DNA of 5,159 nt from an uncultured Lachnospiraceae bacterium. GTDB lineage: Bacteria; Bacillota; Clostridia; Lachnospirales; Lachnospiraceae. The stretch is taken from the NCBI GenBank assembly GCA_947589175.1, contig CANPZR010000201.1:1-5159 (forward strand), given 5' to 3'. The notes below the pieces were generated by a model that was not told the DNA's origin, searched no databases, and saw nothing but the letters and a program-made list of their open reading frames with translations. Every line of letters begins with the position of its first letter. The stretch's first letter is position 1. Shown piece after piece: positions 1 to 5,159 of the stretch. The position numbers and the translations under genes are program-made.

Positions 1-197
1 CCCTCTGCCATCACGGTCGCCTTGACAGACGCGCCCTCAACGGTAGGATTGCCGACCTTGATCTCCTTGTCGCCTACCAAAAGAACCTGATCGAAAGTTA
101 CCTCGGATCCAGCCTCGGCGCCCAGCTTCTCAACCTTGATAATGTCGCCCTCCTGAACCTTGTACTGTTTACCACCGGTTGCTATAATTGCGTACAT
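1..197 (-). CDS. rplU: Ribosomal protein L21 (N-terminal 65 codons, 3' end beyond the window)
   Basis: Structural protein of the large ribosomal subunit, bound to 23S rRNA. The translation begins MYAIIATGGKQYKV, the hallmark start of bacterial L21. It continues through a typical beta-rich body, with VLLVGD at residues 38-43 and a VGNPTVEGASV stretch at 48-58. L21 is usually about 100 residues, so roughly the first two thirds is present and the gene runs off the left edge. The start at 197 is fixed by a strong AGGAGGT ribosome binding site at 203-209, five bases upstream. The gene has its own promoter and a structured leader (separate entries), and follows the response regulator gene in the same direction without an intervening terminator. 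Codon use (GGT, AAA, GTT) looks like that of a highly expressed gene and is less GC-rich than in the upstream genes. Identification is very secure. Confidence 0.97.
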   Translation of the reverse strand, partial: MYAIIATGGKQYKVQEGDIIKVEKLGAEAGSEVTFDQVLLVGDKEIKVGNPTVEGASVKATVMAE

Positions 198-220
198 ATA
201 GCACCTCCTATAAATTTACT

Positions 221-283
221 CGCCAACTGTGGTGTCCGCCGGAATACACCGAAATCCGGGCAGAACTATAACCTCGTTGTGCG
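221..283 (-). ncRNA. Structured 5' leader of rplU, L21-leader-like
   Basis: The transcribed strand folds into two nested helices. The outer helix pairs CGCACAAC (283-276) with GTTGGCG (227-221), giving seven pairs with one bulged A. The inner hairpin pairs TCTGCCCGGA (264-255) with TCCGGCGGA (243-235), giving nine pairs including one T-G, with one bulged C and an 11-nt loop. The structure lies between the predicted transcription start and the ribosome binding site. Firmicutes are known to carry a conserved RNA element upstream of rplU (the L21 leader, an Rfam family), thought to serve ribosomal protein autoregulation. Position and architecture fit that element. Family membership is inferred by hand folding and not from a covariance model. 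Confidence 0.7.
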
Positions 284-285
284 GC

Positions 286-300
286 ATACTGGGACAGTAT
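286..300. repeat. 15-bp inverted repeat overlapping the rplU -10 box and start site
   Basis: The sequence atactg-gga-cagtat is a perfect 6-bp inverted repeat around a 3-base centre. It covers most of the -10 box (296-301) and the predicted start (about 289). The location is where a repressor would act, so it may be an operator. The arms are short and part of the match is the TATACT box itself, so coincidence is quite possible. Confidence 0.35.
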
Positions 301-325
301 AACATTCCCTGTACCCCTTTGTCAA
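296..325 (-). promoter_or_regulatory. Promoter of rplU (sigma-A type, extended -10)
   Basis: On the minus strand a perfect TTGACA -35 box (325-320) is followed after 18 bases by TATACT (301-296). The -10 box is preceded by TG one base away, giving an extended -10 element (TGTTATACT). Transcription should start near position 289-290 and yield a leader of about 90 nt before the rplU start codon. The promoter lies just after the end of the response regulator gene and is the strongest promoter-like sequence I found in the window. A 15-base inverted repeat overlaps the -10 box and start site (separate entry). Confidence 0.82.
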
Positions 326-353
326 GGAAATCCGGTAAATTTTCTGATGTTTT

Positions 354-1289
354 TTATTCAAACTCCTCCAGGCCGGACTGAATCCTCGTCGTCGAGTAGG
401 ACACCTGCACCTGATCCTCGCTGATCTCCGCGTAGAACCGCTTGAAAATACGGTTGATAACGAGCGGTATGTTCTCCTCGCCCACGTTCATAAGTACAAC
501 GAGATACTGGATATCGCTGCACCGGGTGCACAGGTCCACGTTCCGGATGGACGACTTGATGGCCTCCCGCATGGCGTGAATGGCCTGCTCCTTCATCCAC
601 TCGAACTCATCCACGGACACCGTGATATCCATCGTGATCATGGCCATGTGGAACGTCTGGTGGTAGCGCTTTTCTATATTGGTTATAAACTCAAACATCT
701 TGGCGAACATCGGATACTCCAGCTCAATCGCGCCGGGCTTGGCCGCGTCCGCCTGGTTGAGCAGCTTCTCCGTGATGATGTCCGACGTCAGATCCTCGCC
801 GCTGTAATCGATCCACATAGAAGCGGAATCCGACGGCTGAGCCGCGCGCGACGTGGCCGTGCTGCCCACGCTGCTGTACTGGAGGTCTTTTTTGAGCTTT
901 TCCAGCTCCAGAAGATGCTTGACCCTCTGCAAAAGAAGCTGCTTGCGGAACGGCTTCGTGACGTAGTCGAGCGCGCCCTCGCTGATGCCCTGCAGCTCGC
1001 TGTCGCCGTCCTGGGCCGTCATGAAAATAACCGGAATCTCACTGTAGGAATCCACGCTCTTTAATTTCTTGATTACCTCGTGGCCGTCCATCTCCGGCAT
1101 AAATACATCCAGAAGAATCAGATCCGGCGTTATCTTTTTCAGATGCTGGAACAATTCACTGCCCGACTTGGCAAGAATGACCTCGTATTCATTTCTGAGG
1201 AGGCGCTCCGCGATCTTCAAGTTCATGAAATCATCGTCCACCACAATAATCGTAGCGCTGGAACCGCCTTCCATACCTGCTGCACTCAT
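354..1289 (-). CDS. Response regulator with receiver domain and degenerate GGDEF-like output domain
   Basis: Cytoplasmic two-component signalling protein of 311 residues. A short N-terminal tail (1-12) leads into a complete receiver domain (about 13-130). It has the acidic pocket D18-D20, phosphoacceptor D61 in LLLDVFMPEMDG, switch residue T91 in FMTAQD, and K112 in TKPF. A charged helix and a Ser/Ala-rich linker (about 130-165) follow. The C-terminal part (about 190-305) has the layout of a diguanylate cyclase domain: SIRNVDLCTR precedes the usual GGDEF position, and LVVLMNVGEENIPLVINRIF follows it. The GGDEF signature itself is replaced by SDIQY (258-262), so cyclase activity is not expected. 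There is no obvious DNA-binding domain. The start overlaps the RNase G stop codon by 4 nt (ATGA), and AAGGAGG at 1300-1306 sits 10 nt upstream; Met6 is a less likely start. No sensor kinase is present in the window. The receiver call is firm; the pseudo-GGDEF call is from visual fold matching. Confidence 0.9.
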   Translation of the reverse strand: MSAAGMEGGSSATIIVVDDDFMNLKIAERLLRNEYEVILAKSGSELFQHLKKITPDLILLDVFMPEMDGHEVIKKLKSVDSYSEIPVIFMTAQDGDSELQGISEGALDYVTKPFRKQLLLQRVKHLLELEKLKKDLQYSSVGSTATSRAAQPSDSASMWIDYSGEDLTSDIITEKLLNQADAAKPGAIELEYPMFAKMFEFITNIEKRYHQTFHMAMITMDITVSVDEFEWMKEQAIHAMREAIKSSIRNVDLCTRCSDIQYLVVLMNVGEENIPLVINRIFKRFYAEISEDQVQVSYSTTRIQSGLEEFE

Positions 1290-2470
1290 CTTATCAATTC
1301 CTCCTTAATCTGAAGCACCTCGCTCAATGGCCTGTTTACCTTCATTCGCGTGACCTCCACCAGCCCCAGCTTCGTAATGTCCACTAAAGCCGTGCGCGTC
1401 CTGTCCTCTTTCAGTTCTCTCTCAAACAGCTCCATCAGCTTTTTTCTGTGCTCTTTTTCCTTCATATCAATAAAATCCACTACAATGATCCCTGACAGAT
1501 TCCGGATGCGGATCTGCCTGGCCGCCTCGGCGGCCGCCTCGCAATTTATCTTAAAAAACGTAGTTTCTTTATTTCTCTTTCCCTCAACGGCCTTTCCCGT
1601 GTTGACGTCGATGACCGTCAGCGCCTCGGTGGGCTCGATCACCAGATTCCCGCCGCTCTTCAGCCAGACCCGCTTCTCCAGCGCTTTCTGAATCTGATGA
1701 GAAATCCCATAGAGAAGATCGAGCGGGTAGGATGCGTCCTCGTACAGCTCCACGATCTCCCCGAACCGCGCCCGCAGGCCGTCATGCAGCTCAGGGATGT
1801 CCGTGACAATCCGATCGATCTCTCCCTCTCGGCAGCTTACAATATACTTCTCGTAAAAGGGCATCTCCTTCCGGAGAAGGGAAAAACCGGCGCGGTACCG
1901 TCCCTCGTCCAGAATCCGGCGCAGCTCCCCGCACAGGCTCCGGCACTCGGCGAGAATCTCCGCGTCCCCGGCCGTCTCCGCGTTGGTGCGGAGCACGATG
2001 CCGTACTCCTCATCCTCAAATTCCCCTAACAATAACTTTAACTGTTCCAGTCTGGATTGGTCAAGTATTTTTTTAGAAATTGCCTTATTTTTATTTTTCG
2101 TGGTAATGACGCAGGTGCGCCCGGCAATTTCCGGAAACGCCGTGAGCACCGGCTGCTTGGTCTTTACCGCGGCCTTTTTCACCTGGACGACGAGCTCTCC
2201 GCCGCACCGCCTCTGCCCCTCCGGCACTTCCGGCAGGGGAAGGTAGCCCGTGACACGGCCGTCCGCGCCCTCGTCTCTGGAAAATTCCACAAAGGCGGCG
2301 TTTATGTTCTTCACGATGTTCTGAATCCGCCCCACATAGATATCGCCCACGCCGGCCGGCTGCTTTTCCTCTCCTACTAATATATCGTATATTTTATCCT
2401 TTTTCATGAACAGCAAAAGAAGCCGCCCCTGAAAACGGGTGATGACAATCTGATTCCGGGTATCCACCAT
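1286..2470 (-). CDS. rng: Ribonuclease E/G family endoribonuclease (compact RNase G)
   Basis: Single-strand-specific endoribonuclease of the RNase E/G family, acting in rRNA processing and mRNA decay; 394 residues. An S1-type RNA-binding domain spans about 38-115 (GDIYVGRIQNIVKNINAAFVEF at its start). R161-T162 in GIVLRT match the 5'-phosphate sensor. The catalytic domain includes GGNLVIEPTEALTVIDVNTG and IIVVDFIDM, which carry the metal-binding aspartates D288 and D332, equivalent to D303 and D346 of E. coli RNase E. The protein ends shortly after DITKLGLVEVTRMKVNRPL, where RNase E/G proteins usually continue into the CPxCxGxG zinc-link, so that motif and the C-terminal small domain are missing. 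The start is supported by AAAGAGG at 2477-2483, six bases upstream. A lysine-rich, AT-rich segment (about residues 124-135) contains an A7 run. The gene follows the DUF2344 gene by 83 nt and is translationally coupled to the response regulator. Confidence 0.94.
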   Translation of the reverse strand: MVDTRNQIVITRFQGRLLLLFMKKDKIYDILVGEEKQPAGVGDIYVGRIQNIVKNINAAFVEFSRDEGADGRVTGYLPLPEVPEGQRRCGGELVVQVKKAAVKTKQPVLTAFPEIAGRTCVITTKNKNKAISKKILDQSRLEQLKLLLGEFEDEEYGIVLRTNAETAGDAEILAECRSLCGELRRILDEGRYRAGFSLLRKEMPFYEKYIVSCREGEIDRIVTDIPELHDGLRARFGEIVELYEDASYPLDLLYGISHQIQKALEKRVWLKSGGNLVIEPTEALTVIDVNTGKAVEGKRNKETTFFKINCEAAAEAARQIRIRNLSGIIVVDFIDMKEKEHRKKLMELFERELKEDRTRTALVDITKLGLVEVTRMKVNRPLSEVLQIKEELIR

Positions 2471-2489
2471 CTCAATCCTCTTTATCCGT

Positions 2490-2568
2490 TCTCTGCTCTC
2501 ATTTGAAATGCATTTCGGCCCTGCATGAATCTTCGGTCCTGTTCTCTCTGCTCTTATTTAAAATGCAT
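2490..2568 (-). repeat. Diverged direct duplication around the DUF2344 stop codon
   Basis: A 24-base segment at 2545-2568, covering the last four codons (Met-His-Phe-Lys) and stop of the DUF2344 gene plus nine bases beyond, recurs at 2490-2513. The two copies match at 22 of 24 positions, and both differences are transitions (TTT/TTC and TAA/TGA). The copies are 55 bases apart, so the second is not in the same frame. Between them a 10-base pair, CAGGACCGAA (2532-2541) and CAGGGCCGAA (2514-2523), repeats with a period of 18. This looks like an old local duplication inside the gap between the DUF2344 gene and rng. No terminator or promoter is evident in the gap. Confidence 0.75.
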
Positions 2569-3264
2569 CTGGAGCCTGTGAACCTGGCAGGCACAGGGCT
2601 CCCACCGCCATCCGGCTGCCCGGGCAAACGCCTGTGCCACCGGCTCCGGCTTGATATTGATCTCGCTGCCGCTTCTCAGCTGCAGAAAAATCGCCCGCCC
2701 CTCATAGGGACAGTGTATCGCGCCGTACTGTTCGCCGGTCTTTTCGGAAAATTCCTCCAGGCTCAGCCCATCCGCCAGAATATAGGGCTTTACGTCCATC
2801 TCCTTCTCGGATGATTTGGACTTTTTCACAATCAAAATCCGCGGCTGCTCCATAAACGCGCGCCACTGGCCAGCAAGCTCCGGCGGGAGCGCGCCCGGCT
2901 CCTTTTCTACTATCATATAGTCCGCCGCCGTCAGAAGTGACATGGAATTTTTAAAATTATCCGGCATGATCTCCAAGCCCGTGACAAACAATTCATCCGA
3001 CATGAAACGGTTCATATAGCGGACAAATTCATCAGAATCCTCCGTGGGAAGGGAGTTAAATTCCACATCCACATACTCCCCGTCGCTGGTGATCCCCACC
3101 CCCAGGGGCGAGGCGAAGCTCATGACCGGGTGGGGGCTGTATCCCTTCGTGTACTTCACGTCCAGACCGGCCCGGCGGAGGGCTTTCTGGAAAAAGCGCA
3201 TGCAGTCCAGATGGCCGATGAACTTCAGCGATCCGGTCTTGACAAACCTGATTCGGGTCTTCAT
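2554..3264 (-). CDS. DUF2344 / TIGR03936 radical SAM-linked protein
   Basis: Protein of unknown biochemical function, 236 residues, with no signal peptide or membrane segment and hence cytoplasmic. The N-terminal half carries the family hallmarks: RIRFVKTGSLKFIGHLD (5-20), the RALRRAG-like helix KALRRAGLDV (27-36), KGYSPHPVMSF (40-50), and PLGVGITSDGEYVDVEF (53-69). The C-terminal half is less conserved and ends in a Cys- and Trp-containing stretch (WRWEPCACQ, 219-227). This family is encoded next to, or fused to, the TIGR03960 radical SAM protein in many bacteria, and here its start codon overlaps that gene's stop by 4 nt (ATGA at 3264-3261). The GGAAGG-like ribosome binding site lies inside the upstream gene's last codons. 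A joint role with the radical SAM enzyme, perhaps in substrate recognition, is inferred from linkage only. After the stop the frame stays open for 23 more codons to a second TAA. Confidence 0.92.
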   Translation of the reverse strand: MKTRIRFVKTGSLKFIGHLDCMRFFQKALRRAGLDVKYTKGYSPHPVMSFASPLGVGITSDGEYVDVEFNSLPTEDSDEFVRYMNRFMSDELFVTGLEIMPDNFKNSMSLLTAADYMIVEKEPGALPPELAGQWRAFMEQPRILIVKKSKSSEKEMDVKPYILADGLSLEEFSEKTGEQYGAIHCPYEGRAIFLQLRSGSEINIKPEPVAQAFARAAGWRWEPCACQVHRLQMHFK

Positions 3265-5141
3265 GTCTCATGCCCTTCCTTTCTGTCCCGCGTGCAGATT
3301 CCGGCTCCGAACACAGCCGCCCCGCAGCCGCTGCACTGCTCCATGCAGTTCGGGGTCGTTATCCCCTGGCGGGCTCTCTCGTACTCGCGCCGCAAAAACT
3401 GTCTGCTGACGCCGATATCAATGAAATCCCACGGAAAAATCTCGTCGGGATCCCGTTCTCTATAATTGTAGAAATTCTTGTCAACTCTACATTCTACAAG
3501 TGTCTCATCCCACACGTCCGGCCGAAAATAATCGGTCCACGCGTCAAACAGGCACCCCTTCCGGTAGGCCCTCTCAATCACCGGCGCCAGCCGACGGTCC
3601 CCTCTGGCAAAAATCCCCTCCAGCTCCGAAGTGGCGGCGTCGTGGCAGGTGTACCGGAGCGAACGGCGGTTGAGCTGCTCGCCCATTTTCTCCTTCAAAA
3701 AACGGCGCCTCTGTTCAAAATACTCAGCGGTGCCCATGGGCGCCCACTGGAACGGGGTAAAGGGCTTCGGCACGAAAAAGGACGTGCTGGCGGTAATCTC
3801 CGGCCGCCCCGACCGCTGCTCCTTCGGGAGCTCGAAATAGGCGGCGGCAATCTTGTTGGCAAGCGCCGCGATCGCCGCAATGTCCTCGTCTTCTTCCCCC
3901 GGCAGCCCCAGCATAAAGTAGAGCTTCACCCGGCTCCACCCGCCCTGAAAAGCCTCCCAGGCTCCCTGTACGATGGCCTCCTCGGTCAGCCCCTTGTTGA
4001 TCACGTCCCGCATCCGCTGGGAGCCCGCCTCCGGCGCGAAGGTGAGGCTGGTCTTTTTCACATCCTGCACCTTGCTCATGACGTCCAGCGAAAACGCGTC
4101 GATTCGCAGGGAGGGAAGCGCGATGTTGACTTTCCGCTTCCGGCACTCGTCAATCAAATAATATACCAATTCCGGCAATTCCTCGTAGTCGCTGGAACTC
4201 AGGGAGCTCAGCGTAATCTCGTCGTAGCCGGTATTGTCTAACATCGTAAGAGCCTGTTTTTTCAAAAATTCAACGTTTCTCGGACGAATCGGGCGGTAGA
4301 TCATGCCCGCCTGACAGAAGCGGCATCCCCGGACGCAGCCCCTCTGAATCTCCAGCACCACCCGGTCCTGCGTGGCGCGGATGTAGGGCACCAGAGGCTT
4401 AGACGGGTAATAGGTGTCCTCCATGTCCGTCACGACCTGCTTTTTCACGCGTTCCGGCGCCTCCCCGCAGTTCGGCTCCATCGCGGCGATGGTCCCGTCC
4501 TCGCGGTAGGTCACGTCGTAAAGGGACGGCACATACAGCCCCGGAATCCGGGCCGCCTTTCTCAGAAAATCCCGCCGGCTCTCCCCCTCGGTCCGGGAGC
4601 GCTTGTACAGATTCAAAAGTTCCCGGTACGACGTCTCCCCCTCTCCGATGTAAAAAATGTCGAAAAAGGGCGCAAGCGGCTCCGGGTTGTAAGTGCAGGG
4701 GCCTCCTCCGATCACGATGGGATCGCCCCAGGAGCGGTCCTCCCCCCGCAGGGGAATCCCCGACAGATCTAAAATCTGTAATATATTTGTATAGCACATC
4801 TCATACTGAATGGTAATCCCCAGAAAGTCAAAATCCCGCACGGGATCCTGAGTCTCCAGGGCAAAGAGAGGAATCTTCTCCTCCCGCATGATCCGGTCCA
4901 GATCCGGCCAGGGCGAGTAGACCCGCTCGCAGTAGGTGTCCTCCCAGGAGTTGAACATATCGTAGAGAATCTGGATGCCCAGATGGGACATGCCGATCTC
5001 GTAGACGTCGGGAAAGCACATGCAGAAGCGGACGTCCACGGAGGCCGGGTCCTTCTTTGCCATATTCAGTTCGCCTCCGATGTATCGGGCCGGTTTCTCC
5101 ACCCGCATCAGAATGTCGTCCCTCAGCGCCAGTTTTCTCAT
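3261..5141 (-). CDS. B12-binding-type radical SAM protein, TIGR03960 family
   Basis: Putative cytoplasmic iron-sulfur radical enzyme of 626 residues; its reaction and substrate are unknown. The N-terminal region (about 13-180) has the family pattern EKPARYIGGELN, FPDVYEIGMSHLGIQILYDMFN, and IGGGPCTYNPEPLAPFFDIFYIGEGE. This resembles the B12-binding-like domain of such enzymes but has no DxHxxG cobalamin motif. The radical SAM core (about 255-480) has the CxxxCxxC cluster C269-C273-C276 in EIQRGCVRGCRFCQAGMIYRP, followed by DEITLSSLSSSDY and FAPEAGSQRMRDVINKG. A second CxxxCxxC (C599, C603, C606) lies at the C-terminus, with C616 further on. The start at 5141 is preceded by AGAGGA (5147-5152) at five bases. 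Full length matches separately encoded family members; in some bacteria the DUF2344 domain is fused on instead. The upstream promoter is outside the window. Confidence 0.94.
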   Translation of the reverse strand: MRKLALRDDILMRVEKPARYIGGELNMAKKDPASVDVRFCMCFPDVYEIGMSHLGIQILYDMFNSWEDTYCERVYSPWPDLDRIMREEKIPLFALETQDPVRDFDFLGITIQYEMCYTNILQILDLSGIPLRGEDRSWGDPIVIGGGPCTYNPEPLAPFFDIFYIGEGETSYRELLNLYKRSRTEGESRRDFLRKAARIPGLYVPSLYDVTYREDGTIAAMEPNCGEAPERVKKQVVTDMEDTYYPSKPLVPYIRATQDRVVLEIQRGCVRGCRFCQAGMIYRPIRPRNVEFLKKQALTMLDNTGYDEITLSSLSSSDYEELPELVYYLIDECRKRKVNIALPSLRIDAFSLDVMSKVQDVKKTSLTFAPEAGSQRMRDVINKGLTEEAIVQGAWEAFQGGWSRVKLYFMLGLPGEEDEDIAAIAALANKIAAAYFELPKEQRSGRPEITASTSFFVPKPFTPFQWAPMGTAEYFEQRRRFLKEKMGEQLNRRSLRYTCHDAATSELEGIFARGDRRLAPVIERAYRKGCLFDAWTDYFRPDVWDETLVECRVDKNFYNYRERDPDEIFPWDFIDIGVSRQFLRREYERARQGITTPNCMEQCSGCGAAVFGAGICTRDRKEGHET

Positions 5142-5159
5142 GGTTGTCCTCTCTTTTAT

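Noticed and set aside
576..1064. Plus-strand open frame of 162 codons opposite the response regulator
   Set aside because: Antisense shadow. The product is His/Arg/Leu-rich without family motifs and there is no good ribosome binding site, whereas the minus strand encodes an intact receiver domain.
2036..2064. Promoter-like TTGACC-17-TTAAAG within rng on the minus strand
   Set aside because: The -10 match is poor and it lies within an AT-rich coding stretch. No gene starts shortly downstream, so a chance match is most likely.
2068..2074. Run of seven A residues on the coding strand inside rng, a possible slippage site
   Set aside because: The frame is intact on both sides and encodes expected RNase G sequence. 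No stimulatory structure or alternative product is evident.
2471..2553. Possible separate promoter or terminator before rng
   Set aside because: No -35/-10 pair and no GC hairpin with a T-run was found. Only the duplicated gene-end sequence and the rng ribosome binding site are visible.
3270..4241. Long plus-strand open frame of 323 codons opposite the radical SAM gene
   Set aside because: It is the antisense shadow of a well-recognised GC-rich gene. Its translation is rich in Arg, Pro, Leu and Gly with no known motif, and the minus-strand frame carries clear family motifs throughout.

Overview
The window looks like part of a chromosome from a clostridial Firmicute, most likely in the Lachnospiraceae (Clostridium cluster XIVa). 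This rests on the protein sequences, the strong AGGAGG-type ribosome binding sites, a moderately GC-rich coding style, and the gene order radical SAM - DUF2344 - RNase G - L21. The family-level placement is inference.

Every supported gene lies on the minus strand, so the window reads from right to left. From the right end the order is: a 626-residue radical SAM protein of the TIGR03960 type (5141-3261); a 236-residue DUF2344/TIGR03936 'radical SAM-linked' protein (3264-2554); a compact 394-residue RNase E/G family ribonuclease (2470-1286); a 311-residue response regulator with a degenerate GGDEF-like output domain (1289-354); and the first 65 codons of ribosomal protein L21, rplU (197-1, cut by the window edge). 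Two junctions, radical SAM/DUF2344 and RNase G/response regulator, are 4-nt ATGA stop-start overlaps, which points to translational coupling. The other internal gap, of 83 nt, holds no convincing promoter or terminator but contains a small diverged duplication of the DUF2344 stop-codon region.

Between the response regulator and rplU lie 156 nt with a good extended -10 promoter and a structured 5' leader that fits the L21 leader of Firmicutes. No intrinsic terminator separates the first four genes from rplU. L21 can therefore be made from its own promoter and probably also by readthrough.

The association of the radical SAM pair and RNase G with L21 is the familiar clostridial arrangement. The less expected element is the response regulator, which is coupled to RNase G, sits directly before rplU, and has lost the GGDEF catalytic residues. 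I see no mobile element, CRISPR array, tRNA or rRNA. The functions of the radical SAM protein and its DUF2344 partner are unknown; any link to RNA or ribosome maturation is inferred from the neighbours.
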